A program made the translations under genes and the position numbers. Positions 23,421-34,386 of a DNA stretch of 64,000 bases are shown here, in pieces; positions within the stretch are counted from its first letter, which is position 1; each line of letters starts with the position of its first letter. The notes under the pieces are model-generated. The model was not told where the DNA came from and did not search any database. It saw only the letters and a list, made by a program, of their open reading frames with translations. The stretch comes from Perilla frutescens (Eukaryota > Streptophyta > Magnoliopsida > Lamiales > Lamiaceae), in contig BRKX01000018.1 of the NCBI GenBank assembly GCA_026008535.1, forward strand, positions 44,509,588 through 44,573,587. Direction: 5' to 3'.

Positions 23421-25003
23421 TGACAAGTCCAAATTCTCTCGTATTTTTGTGACTTTTTCTCATTCATTTGTCCTTTGTTTTTTCTGTTTTTGAGTCAGAA
23501 AGAGCCAGAATGGGCATAAGGGGCAGCAGGAGGCAGGAGAATCACTTTTGGAGGGCACAAGGGTGCCAATAATACTAAGATTGGCAACAACTTCTCAGCG
23601 GAAAGCTCTCTCTCGAGCATGGCGGAAATCGTCCACCATTCCAGCAAAAGCTGAAGGAGAAGTTGTGATCGTGCCGACAATAATCCCAGAGTGATTGAGA
23701 GGAGAAGGAGAGGAGACTGTGCACAAGGAAAACTAATGACAGCTACAGCAGGAGCAATGCACCCTAGCCGCTGAAGAAAAGAGGAGCCGAGGAAGGCAAG
23801 TTGACGCTTCTAGAAGGATGCTCGACTCTACAAGGAAAGTTGTTATGTCAGCGCAACTAGGGCACGACAAGTACAGAATCTGCGACTCAGAATCTTCTAA
23901 ACAAGGGAAGAATCTGCCAGATATGGAAAGCTTTGGGCATGGCAACTGCGTGTTGGGCTGAAGACCCTCGGCCTGTCGGGGAGTTTACCTAGTGTTTTTA
24001 TACTCCTATATAAGTAGATGCATGGCAGAAAACAAAAAACTCTTTTGACACTCTTTTTACCGTTTTTACGCACAAACAATTTATTTTTTCGCACTAGTTT
24101 TATGTTCCTCAATCTAGCGTTAGTGTTGGATTCTTTTGCTAATTAATATAAGTAAGTTTTTTTTTCATTTAAATTATGTTTTATTTTAATTCTTTTACTT
24201 ATTATTATTGTTCTAAGTCTAGCATGAGCGGCTAGACTCGTTATTCCGGATTGGACTAAGATAAGAACTTAATGAACACATAAGAACCGTGAGGCTTATG
24301 TGCATAAACTGTGTAAATCTGGTTCCATCGTGTAATCATTTTCTTTGTTTCATTATACAGTGGGCTAAGCTAGTTAATCATGGCTGATCACTCGTTAATT
24401 AGAATTGTGTTCACTACCTCTATAAATGGTCAATAAATCGTAGTTGTGTATTGGTCATAAATGGATGGGATGCATTACGGGTACTGAGGGCATAAGAGAG
24501 ATCTTTGTCTAGGTAAATCTGGGTCTGTCTAGATTATAATGCTGCTTTGTTGCTTACAATCATATGAGAGATCGAGGTTGGGTAACAAGTTAGGGTTTAG
24601 GGGATGAGAGATCACCTCTAGGCTAAACTGAAAGGATAGATTGTGTATGTTGAGAGAGATCCGGTACCTTTAACCAGATAATCAGGTTTGCATAAGTAAT
24701 CAGCGTGCCCATGATCGGTCAAGTGTTTGTTAAGTTCGAATCTAAGTTCTAATACGGAATACATTTACTTCTAATATTTTCCTTTCCTGTTTTGTTTTGT
24801 TTTGTTGTTTTATTTTACAGTCTTTAAATACAATTACGAAGATCACAACAATCCTCAACCCTTTTGGAAAAGTGACACTGAAGATAGAATTCGCAGCTCC
24901 TTGTGGGATCGACCCTTACTCACATAAGCTTGCTACGCCTTGTTGTGGGCATAAGTATGACTCTCTCTTGAGATTATTCTGACCGCGAAACGACCGTGCG
25001 TCA
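23421..25003 (+). repeat. Second E3 LTR, solo-like, flanked by GTTGT on both sides
   Basis: About 1583 bp, matching 10341-11925. It is preceded by E1b gag ending GTTGT (23416-23420) and followed by GTTGT (25004-25008) and the continuing gag. Locally it therefore looks like a solo LTR with its own TSD, although it could also be the displaced 3' LTR of E3. Confidence 0.85.
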
Positions 25004-26390
25004 GTTGTCAAGGCTTCAAAATCTTACTTCTAAGTTTTAAACCCTCAGAATGGAGGATACTAAGTCCATATGTGAGTCTAATGCCAGACTGAGAAGCATA
25101 TCCAATGAGAGTTTTTCTCTTGGTGAGCCTATCAACAATGAGAAGATTGTAAGAAAGGTTCTCAGATCTCTTCCAAAGAAGTTTGCATACAAAGTTGTTG
25201 CAATTGAAGAAGCCAATGATATCAAGAGTATGAGGCTTGATGAGCTGATAGGGTCGTTATGAACATTTAAGATGAACTTAGAAGATGAAGACAGAAGCTC
25301 AAGGAAAAGAGGTATTGCTCTTAAAACTGAAGTCTCAGAAGATGTACTTGGACATGTATAGAAGCAAAAACTATACTTAATTCAGGTATAATGAATAATA
25401 TGGTCCTGATCACCAAGAACTTATGTCGTATGTTAAAAAGAGTCAATAAGTAGTCTTCTAAAAGGGCCATCAATAGAAGACAACCACCCGGTAATTCTCA
25501 GCAAAATAGAAACTCAAGCAATAAGCATAAAGAGTTTCAAACTTCAAATTTCAGAAGAGGAATTCAGTGCAGAGAATGTGATGGATTTGGGCACATTCAA
25601 GCTGAAGTGTGCAAACACACTGAAGAGAAACGAAAAGAATTATAATGCTTCTCTCATTGACAATGACTCTGACGAAGGCAGCAGTAATTTAGATGAAGAA
25701 ACTATTGTCTTTATAGCAAAAAAAATCTCAGAATTCAAGGATCTTAACAATGCAGAAGATGATGAGTCAGACAATGAAGACTTCAGCCATGAAAAACTTG
25801 ATAAGACATATAAGGAGATGTATGAAAGATGGCTGGAAGTAGTGGAGATCAACAAGACTCTTCAATCTCATAACAAGGATCTTCTCAATAAGAAAGAGAA
25901 GCTGATCAAATCTGATACTGAACTGAAGAATACTATTTAACAGCAAAAGAAGAAGATTGATGAATTGTCTGCAGAGCTCAAATCCATTAAAAAGAATGTC
26001 AACATGCTGAACAATGGTACAAAAAATCTTGATAAGATTCTCACAACTAAAAGACATTCAGGAAAGAGTCATCCAGGTCTTGGATATAGAGATCGACAGT
26101 CCAAGATAGTGCTTATCAAAGAAAGTACAAGCAAACCAATGCATGTATAAGAGAATGTTCGGCATATCCAGAAAAACATTACTGACAAAATGATGAATGC
26201 TTATAATAGCAGCAAACAGAGAATTATTTGCCATTATTGTGAGGAGAAAGGCCACCTTTGACCATTTTGTAATATGTATCTTTATAATCTCAAAAGAATG
26301 ATAAGGAAATATGTGGCTCAGCATTCCAGCAACAAGAACAGAAAGACAGTCATTCATCAAAAGCCTGTACAAAAGAAATAATGGGTTGTT
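25004..26390 (+). pseudogene. E1b gag
   Basis: Copia Gag homologous to E1 gag (1640-3021). It runs from SNARLRSISNESFSLGEPINN at 25073 through a broken middle to 25578-25940 and 25965-26390. The zinc-knuckle region (CHYCEEKGHL*PFC, about 26230-26270) keeps the Gly-His pair that E1 lost but has a stop. Frame breaks occur at about 25261, 25940 and 26150. Confidence 0.75.
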
Positions 26391-26400
26391 GAGTAGACCA

Positions 26401-27284
26401 ACCACAAAATCCATAGTAATATGCTCCTCATGGTGAGACGGCGGGTTGAATGTAGCCCTTGTCTAAAAGTTCCTATAGCTGGGTTTTTAACTTCTTTAAC
26501 TCCTTTGGTGCTATGCGATATGACGCTCTCGATACTTGAGCACTTCTGGAAGAAAATTTATCGTGAACTTAACATGTCTGTCTGGAGACAGACCTGACAA
26601 GTCCTCTGGAAACATGTCTTTATAATCCCCCACCACAGGTACATCATCAATTGTCACTTTCTCTGACTTGTTCATTATCAAGCTTACTAAGAACGATTCA
26701 AATCTTTCTCTTCTAAGTATCTTCATTGCTTTCATTGTGGAAATAACTCTTACTCTAGTTCCCAATTTTGATCCATGAAACATGAATTCTGGTTCTTCCG
26801 GTCTTTGAAAGACTGGCTCTTTTTCAAGACATTTAATTGTGGCATGGTTAGCTTTTAGCCAATCTATTCCAAGGATTATATCAAAGTCTCTTAAGTCTAA
26901 AACATATAGATCTGCACTTAGTGATCTATACCCAAGGTTTAAATCTATATTTTTGCATATTTAATTAGTAATTAAGGTTCTCCTCGAAGGTATACTTACT
27001 TCTAAGGTCTCACTAAGTTTTTCTTTAGTCAATTTTAGCTTAGAGCAGAGTGTCGCAGATATAAATGAATGCGAAGCTCCAGTGTCAAATAATGCAAGTA
27101 TAGGCATATTTGATATGCTAATCATACCTGCTATATTTCCAGGCTCACATGTAGCATCTTGTCGATTAAGAGCAAAAGCTCGAGCATTTCTTGTCGGAGG
27201 TTGACCTGGCCTTGCCACTTCTTTCCCCTTATTCATCGGGCAATTATATGCCATATGTCCTTGTTGCCAGCACCTATAACACAC
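26401..27284 (-). pseudogene. E2 protease and RT start fused by deletion to integrase
   Basis: Minus strand. The CCHC knuckle CYRCWQQGHMAYNC (about 27281-27240) is followed by the protease with ALFDTGASHSFIS (about 27097-27060), then DIILGIDWL and the RT N-terminus (APKELKKLKTQL, LLDKGYIQPAVSP). Immediately after AVSP the reading continues with EHITMDFVVGL, a block from the integrase core. All of RT, RNase H and the integrase zinc region are therefore deleted in between. Stops at about 26480 and 26960 add to the damage. Confidence 0.8.
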
Positions 27285-28060
27285 ATTCCTTCCCTTTATA
27301 CATTCACTATTATGTTTCTTTCTACAAGCTTGACATAATTGTTTTTATTGTTGTGCTTTAGGATTTAACCCTCCTCTCATCCTAGCTTTTTTATCGAAAC
27401 CACGACCCTTATTCTTATTATCATCCCACTTTCTTTTCCCCTTTGACTCATCAACCTTGTTCTCATTCTTACGAAGTGAGGATTCAACATCTTAAGCTTG
27501 TTCAAGAGTTCTAACATACATAGCTATGCCGCATCCCGCTATGACAATGCTAATCTCAATTTGTAAGCCTCTTTTGAATCTATGAGCTTTTTTTTCTCAT
27601 CAGTGTCCATTAGGTGTGGAGCATACCTAGCAGCTGATTGAACTTCAGTTCATAATCATTCACAGTCATGTTTTCTTGAGTTAAATATAAGAACTTAATT
27701 TCTTTCTGATCCCGATTGCACATGGGAATAAACTTTCACATAATAGCTTGCTTGAAATCCTCTCGAATCATATTCATAAATTGTTCAGATGCCATCGACC
27801 TTCTATGCGTTTTCCACCAATGAGCAGCATCACTAGTGAGTTGGAAGATTATACATGTGATGCGCTGAGAGTCGGTACACACCATGTACACAAATGTACA
27901 TTCTATCATTCATAGTCATTCTTTAGCCTCAGGCGGTTCACCCTGACCATTAAAGGTCGGAGAGTGATACTTTCAGAACTAAGCAATGACATGTGTCATA
28001 TCTTCTTAAGGAGAATTTTGTGCTTGATTATTTTAACATCTTGACATCATCTTATATACG
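27285..28060 (-). pseudogene. E2 gag, degraded
   Basis: Minus-strand Gag region upstream of the zinc knuckle. It includes a basic linker (K-K-R-K-W-D-D near 27430) and, further upstream, fragments of the Retrotrans_gag core (a W-W-x-x-x-R context around 27820, MASEQFMNMIREDFKQAIM around 27750-27800). Frameshifts are frequent. The start codon is not clear. Confidence 0.6.
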
Positions 28061-28538
28061 TACTTTATATGTTAAATTCTATGATCGTCAAATATACGTA
28101 TATAAGTGCAAGGCGATGGCACAATATATTTAGATTCGTATAGATCATAGAATTTCAGTGAGCTAAAGAAGCTCTAAAGTCATACTATATACTTATCTGA
28201 AACTAGCTCATATGATGTTCATGCATCCAATGGATTTGATATAAAACACTGATAACAATGCTTTGTAAAACATAACTTTCACAATGCTATATAAATCATA
28301 TTTTTCACAATGCTTTAAATCTCACACTGAGATCACTTGTATTTGTAAATCATATATACAATTATGTACATATACTTTTCATAAGAGTACTAGAGAAATT
28401 CAAAACATGAACTTTAGTACATTTTCGAAGTAAGCTTGGCGAGACGATAGCTGTTGGGTTATGGGTAACAATTTCAATAACACCATACTCAAAATATTTC
28501 AATTTTCAAAATATCACAGCCTATAATCACGTAGACCT

Positions 28539-28550
28539 GCTCTGATACCA
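28539..28550 (-). other. E2 primer binding site (initiator-Met tRNA)
   Basis: Minus strand TGGTATCAGAGC, three bases inside the LTR boundary at 28553. It fixes the minus orientation of E2. Confidence 0.85.
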
Positions 28551-28552
28551 CC

Positions 28553-30904
28553 TATAACTCCTCAGTCCCACTAGGACCAAAATGTTACCAAAAACATACG
28601 TACATGCTTACGTGATAAACATTTTTTAAGAAATTAAATTAAGTTTATAAATAATTTGTAAATGGGCAGCACCTCAACTTAAAAATGTTCAAACCAAACA
28701 CTCAGGTGTTTTCAAAGTCAACTTTCAACAACGCTTTACGAAATCATTAACTCACACATAACAAAATTATGACCTGGAAACATACCTAGCCAATCAGGTC
28801 ACGTGTTTAAAAGTTCAACAGTCAGCCCTTCTATACTTTCAAATATTTGTATATACAATCAACAATTGACCACTGAGGTCAAAAATTTTCAACTTAAAAG
28901 TTTTGTAGAGTATTGGTAGAAGCATTTAATATTTAAATACTGACAAGACTTTAAAGATGATTTTAGCAGAAACCACACAAGGATCAACCATCAAATCCAC
29001 TACAACACCTCGTCATCAAACACCTCGATCTCCATAACCTGAAAATATTTAAAAATATTTGGATTGAGTGCCAGAAAACACTCAGTGGGCATTGATATTC
29101 GTCCAAGTCATTCTTTCATACTTTAAAACTGTTATGCTGCATAAATCATGGAAAATAACCATGAACATACTTTATAGCAAGTTTACTTTTCTTCATTGGA
29201 TGAGAGACCCAATGTGATCACATGAATACTTTACGGTTACTTATCTAGACATTTAGTTACAAAGTAAACCGTCTATGCTTGTAATTCAGAATTCCTCTGT
29301 GCATGAAATCTCAAAACATCCAATCTTTATAAACAATGCTATTAAAATATTTAACAAGCTTTTCATTGACGAATTTAAAATATAGTTGTGAGTTATAGAA
29401 AAATCCACCCGGATGATCTCAAAGTGCAATGAAATTTTTATGTGATGCTACTATGCTTCTCGATCGTCTCGACCTATAACATTGAAATTTATAACTTAGA
29501 ATCCTCAATTAAGAATATAAGGTAATAACTAAGGTAAAAAATAACTTAAGTAATCATTTTCTATAACTTGGGATCATTTGGTATTGAAATAGAGTCAAAT
29601 GAGTGAATAATGCGCATTTGACGGATTGAATCAAGTTAGTGATCCTATTTGAGAATTTATCGAACTTCACAACATAATTAAATAGATAAAGATGGATTGA
29701 ACTGAATTTAATAACTAAGAAGTCTGGTTTAATACTTAGGAATGAATTATAATATTTAGAACTTCTTTTGGCTAATACAGTATTTGTAAATTATAGGATT
29801 TAATTATATTTTCTAAAAATCCTAATTTAATCTCCAAGTATTAAACTAAAATTAGAAAAATATGAATTTGAAAATTGGGCTCGATTAATATATTATATGG
29901 GTTAAGTTAAATGGATCAAATCATATTGAATTAAAATTAAAAAACCATAGAGATAGGACCTATAACATTGTGTTTACAACAACATAAAAGTTATAAAATT
30001 AGAACAATCTATTTGACTGAAACTTAAAATGAAAGAAAAGATTTGGTACTAAGAACTTACCCTTTCTCTTTGCTTCTTCTCGCCCCGTCTTTTTAAACTA
30101 TAGCTTTAGTTTTATTTTATCTTTCTTTTGATTAACCATAGCCATAGCCAAACCCCTTATATATATACATACAACATATAATATATGCATTACACTTGTA
30201 CTCTAGCTAGTACACTATTCTATTTCCATTGCTTCCCAATTGGCTAAATTTGTTTGGTTGTAAAATTTTAGTTTATTAACTTACTTTTATTATTATTATT
30301 TTATTTTCATTGATCATTCCTTCACTACATTAAACCTATTATATATATATGCACACGTGTACATATGTACACTTACCTTGTTAAATGGATTCCAAACTTA
30401 CCTTGTTAAATGGATTCCAAATGACAACAGTAGGTTAATTATCAAACTTTCCAAATGGACTTTAATAATTGATATAAACTTATTCTCTTCTCCGATAAAT
30501 AGGCCCAACAATAGATATATCCTATATGTATTTTAATTATAAAATAGTTGAAATTGAAATAAATAAAGGGGCATAAAGTGGGTAATTAATTGGGCTTGGG
30601 TACATAAAATTGGACTTGGAGAAATAAATTGATTTTAAATTGTTGGATGAAATAAATTTCATTCGGAGGTCAAATGAATTTCGATTTGGATGATCTTGGT
30701 ACCCAAAAATAATCCCATCAATATCTATTTTTATAATATGATTTCTAATATTAATTAAAAAATTCAACTAAGGTCGAGACTTTTCTTGGTCTTATAATGT
30801 CTCTAGGAGTATGATCAACTAGCCCGAAAATATTGAATTATAATTTCATGAAATTTCTAACCTATAAAATAAATGTAAATACTATATTTTTTCGGGGTGT
30901 TACA
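28553..30904 (-). repeat. E2 complete 5' LTR
   Basis: About 2352 bp. The outer end is GGGGTGTTACA followed by TSD CTGCT. It aligns with 8495-9658 (one half) and 21209-22034 (other half). It contains a short local duplication of ACTTACCTTGTTAAATGGAT at about 30372-30421 that is absent from the copy at 21524. Confidence 0.85.
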
Positions 30905-30909
30905 CTGCT

Positions 30910-31149
30910 ACTCAGAAGGGATCTCTATTGACTACATCAAAAGGTGAAGAGCATAATGATCAACCTGCAGAGGAGGATGCTGCATAAGAAGAAGCAGTAG
31001 AAGAGGAACAAGGAACTGAAGAAAAAGAGATTGAAGAGGCTGAAGAAGAAGAAGAAGAAGAAGAAGAAGAAGAAGAAGAAGAAGAGCCTGCATCTGACAA
31101 ATTCGAGCAGATTTCTTTTTACTCTTTTGCCTTTCTCGGTGGCAAATAG
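30910..31149 (+). pseudogene. E1 env-like frame, 3' part with glutamate run
   Basis: Continuation of the frame broken by E2 at 8494. It encodes a Glu/Asp-rich tail with an uninterrupted (GAA)n run at about 31043-31086 (a run of Glu), then EPASDKFEQISFYSF. A stop near 30988 and TAG at 31147 are visible. The GAA run may be a microsatellite expansion within the element. Confidence 0.65.
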
Positions 31150-31519
31150 GGGAAGTAAATGCTAGATAATTTTTAAAATTTCTCCTATTCTAATTAATTA
31201 TCTTTCATCCATGTTTATGCAAGATATTTTTTGTGCTTAATTGCTATAATATCAATTCATTGATATTATATTTTTGAAATATGTTTTTATCTGCAAAACT
31301 ATGATCCTAATCTGCTAAAAAAATTGAAACTCTGATAAAGTAAAAAAATGATAAAAAAACGCAATACGACAAAGTAGATACAAGCTGATAAAAGAGTGAA
31401 AAACAGTAGGATCATATGATGTTCACATGGACATTCAACAATGTTTTAAGGTACATGATACTTCAGATGAAGATTGTGTTCTTTAAAAATATGGAGCTGA
31501 TTTACCAACAAATAAAGAT
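31150..31519 (+). other. E1 3' untranslated region
   Basis: AT-rich, no frame recognised, leading into the E1 polypurine tract. Confidence 0.55.
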
Positions 31520-31696
31520 AAAGTGGGAGATTGTTATTGCCATCTGCACTAAAGTGTTTAAGATTGTCATGATCTTTGAGGAAGTTCAAAGAACACAAAT
31601 ATTTTGATTTTTCAATTTATCATTCTGATCTTATATGTTCATTATAATGTATGTTTACATGATGTTGAACATGACTACTCAGTTTATGTAGCTTCA
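31520..31696 (+). repeat. E1 polypurine tract and internally deleted 3' LTR
   Basis: AAAGTGGGAGAT (31520-31531) is a typical copia polypurine tract. The LTR (31532-31696, 165 bp) begins TGTTATTGCC and ends GTAGCTTCA. Compared with the 949-bp 5' LTR it lacks about 785 bp between two TTTCAA copies (319-324 and 1104-1109 in the 5' LTR). The TSD GATTG follows at 31697. Confidence 0.85.
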
Positions 31697-31739
31697 GATT
31701 GTAATTTTTCTGTTCTGGTATTTCTTCTTGCATCTCTAG

Positions 31740-33400
31740 TGTTAATATTAGGAGCAGCTGTTACACTCAATTATATCGAGATCTTCAAAAGCCACAAATG
31801 GATTCCAACCAGATAATCGTCGATCTCCTGTTAGTGTAAATAGGAGGATGAGAGTATTGCCAGATGTTAAATAAAAACATGTATTGTACTCATTCAAAGG
31901 TGAAGAATCTTGGCAGGAAATTTGATGATCATTATCAAGTTAGTTCAACTTTGTTGATACTTTAGCATTTTAGTTGACTGTGGATGACTTTTATGATTGA
32001 TGACTCAGTTTCTCAACTTATATAATTGATTATGTTTTAATATCTTGCTCGTTTTCTTTTTCTCTATTTTGTCATAGGAGTACAATGTTAAAGCACTATG
32101 ATATTGGCAAATGTAAGCTTCTGCTTGGGGGCTTTAGAGATTCTGTATTAAATTACTTTGAGCCCTAATGTACCTTAACTTTCAATTAGCAGTTCATCAA
32201 TCCTTTCACTTCCAAAATCTGATGCAACTAATGTAATTGAGATCTACTGGCCATAATATTTTTATCGTAGAATGAAAAACGAGAACAGGATGAAGCTGAA
32301 TCAGAGATAAGCATGCAACAGGCTCAAGAGGCAGCTCATGCGAAGTTGCATTAATTTCTAAGACGATTGTCCAGCAACACTTGTAATGTTCACCCATGCA
32401 AAATGTGCAACAAACTGTTTTACCTGAAATCTCAATGCCTTTTTTTTTTTATCACAGTCCTCTTATATTCCAAAGAACAGTCAGGCTCCACTATTAGCAG
32501 TTTTCTGCACTCGCTTGGTCTGGGAAAGTACTTCATCAATTTTCAAACTGAAGAGATATGTAGTGTACTAACATATAGGAAGATATCAAAGATATTGTTG
32601 ATCATGTTTGTGCACTTGATTCAGTTGCAAACCAATAATTATTTAGTTCATCCACTTGCTACACAAATCAGGTCCTAGTCATCCCGTTTAGCATATGCTT
32701 TTTGATTCATCTTCTGTCCATGCTTGTAAGATTGTGAAACATCTAAAACATCTCACTCAACTTATTCTGTTAACCCAAATCAAGAGGTAATAGAAGGGTT
32801 TTTTTTTTCCTCTCCATTCTCTAATCGTAAGTGTTGATTCTTTTCTCCTGCAGATGGATATGTATGTTGATGAAGCAAATGGGGAAAATTGACCTGAAGG
32901 AGTTAGGAATACCAATGGTATGGTTCATTCTTGCTTGTTTGTTGCATCGTACATTACACATGTTCTTGGAGTTGTTTGCGATCAGGAATAAGAACTAGCA
33001 TGATTGAACTCAAATATTGTCTGAATTCGCCATCGACTAGTAGTTATATGAATAAAGTAAATTTCTTGGGATTATGTAGATGTGCTTAATCATTAATATG
33101 CAATTTGTCTTAATTGTGTTTTAGTTTTATGACATAATGACTTTGTGCAAGTAATATTGTGCGCTGCTGACATTCTGCAAGTATTTTTTATCTTTCTATA
33201 TCTTTGATCAGTCTCATTTTGGTAAGATGGTTTATGAAAAAATATTAATTCAACCGAATGTTTTGTACTCAGTTAAGAGAGCATGTTCCTGCTATTTTAG
33301 AAGGATTGATGAAGGGTGGGGGTGTAGACCTAGTGGAAGATTTTTGCCAGAGCTTATGAGCATGCTGGTGTTATACTGAAGAAACGAAAGTAGAGGTAGC
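31740..33400 (+). pseudogene. Remnant of a plant SAM-domain gene
   Basis: Exon-like pieces separated by intron-like DNA. 31818-31860 reads RRSPVSVNRRMRVLPDVK then a stop. About 32466-32555 reads ISSFLHSLGLGKYFINFQTEE, matching the first helices of a SAM domain. After a CTGCAG acceptor (32849-32854), 32855-32920 reads MDMYVDEANGE, a frameshift, then IDLKELGIPM, the last SAM helices. The donor after the first SAM exon is ATATGT instead of GTATGT, so splicing is probably also lost. SAM domains mediate protein or RNA contacts. E1 sits directly upstream and probably removed the promoter. The gene identity is inferred from short matches only. Confidence 0.5.
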
Positions 33401-34386
33401 TTTTTGCTTGAGATTTTAATGTGTTTTCTCTTAGTAATTAGTTTGTATTAGCATTTGACAATTCATAAAAGATCTAAATAACAATTAATCATGTCATATG
33501 GACAGTGCTCTCCAAATAGGCAAATAGTGGTTAATGGAAATAATTATTGTTAAAATAATTATGCTTATGCATTCATTTTAACTCCTAAGAAGCCTAGCCT
33601 CTTCCATTAAGTTTCTAATGACAATAAGGCTTCGGGAAAAATACTACGGAAAAAAACAAGGCATTACAGTATTACATGCATCATTAAAAAGTAATCGGTC
33701 TACTACGCACTTATTTTATATGAGTTTATGTATTTCCAAATTGTGATTTTTTACATTCCAATTAATGTTTTTAGTTTACGAGTTTTTATTTTTTTAGGGT
33801 TCATGGTTTTTTTAGGGTTTTATTAGATTGTTTTTTATAGTATTTTTTAGATTTTTTAGTAGGGGTTTTGTGTTGTATTTTATAGGGTTCATGTTTTATT
33901 TTTTTTAGGTTTATAAATCTCAATCAGAGGTTATATTTATTTCAAAAAAATTGAACTCATTCACTTTTATTTTCGGATTCACAAATTCCATTTAGGGTAT
34001 ATATTTATTTCAAAATTAATTTTTTTTTCTTTTCAATTACCATATATATATGTTTTGAAAAAAATAAATTAATTATCAAGCCTTATGCACGAGCCCACGC
34101 TTTAGTGTCGGGCGAATACATTGCGTGAGTCGCCAAATTTAAAAAAAAAATCATTCACTTTAATTTTAGGGTTCATTAAAACATCTTAGGGTTATATTTT
34201 ATATTTATTTAAAAAAATCGAATTTTTTTTTCGCGTGTATACCCTATGCGCCGCGCATGGGGTCCATGCGCCTACAATTGTTGACTTATTATTATTTTTG
34301 ACTAATATCTATTATTAGACGCCCAGCATGCACAAAAGAGTGCCTCATAAATGTATGCAGCAGCAGTTGCAGAAATCTTCGATTTC
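33401..34386. other. AT-rich intergenic DNA
   Basis: Simple AT-rich sequence with repeated TTTTTAGGGTT-like runs (33795-33910) and a short GC-rich island at 34230-34280 (GCGCCGCGCATGGGGTCCATGCGC). No gene recognised. The last ~90 bp is the 3' flank of the terpene synthase. Confidence 0.6.

Larger units (their letters stand above)
22970..26400 (+). mobile_element. E1b: truncated Sirevirus-like copia copy nested in E2 integrase
   Basis: Starts TGTTAGTCCC like the E1 LTR, loses most of the LTR and leader, and carries gag only. An E3 LTR (23421-25003) with TSD GTTGT splits it; gag resumes at 25009 exactly where it left off. It ends near 26400, shortly after the gag end (AAGAAATAATGGGTTGTTGAG, compare 3011-3031 of E1), so protease and the rest of pol are absent. 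It is flanked on both sides by E2 integrase sequence. Confidence 0.8.
8495..30904 (-). mobile_element. E2: Tekay/Del-like Ty3/gypsy element (minus), nested in E1
   Basis: Its plus-strand ends are TGTAACGCCCC (8495) and GGGGTGTTACA (30904), and the 5-bp TSD CTGCT occurs at 8490-8494 and 30905-30909. Read on the minus strand: 5' LTR (30904-28553), Met-tRNA primer site, gag with CCHC, protease, start of RT fused to integrase, [E1b insertion], rest of integrase, C-terminal chromodomain-like tail, polypurine tract, 3' LTR tail (22034-21209). A second piece of 3' LTR (8495 to about 9658) caps the left end. The domain order (integrase last) marks Ty3/gypsy; the primer type and C-terminal tail suggest the Tekay/Del group. 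Confidence 0.85.
242..31696 (+). mobile_element. E1: Sirevirus-like Ty1/copia element with nested insertions
   Basis: Outer element of the first nest. The 5' LTR (242-1190) and a shortened 3' LTR (31532-31696) share both ends (TGTTA... and ...GTA[GC]CTT[CT]A), and the pair is bracketed by the 5-bp TSD GATTG. The internal order is gag, protease, integrase, reverse transcriptase, RNase H (copia order), then a long lysine/glutamate-rich env-like frame, as known for Sireviruses such as SIRE1. The span is large because E2, E1b and E3 were inserted later at position 8494/30905. E1 itself would be about 9 kb. Every frame has stop codons or shifts, so it is dead. Confidence 0.9.

Noticed and set aside
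31604..31816. 70-codon frame with a hydrophobic segment (LVFLLASLVLILGAAV)
   Set aside because: It straddles the E1 3' LTR and the flank, so it is a chance fusion rather than a membrane protein gene.
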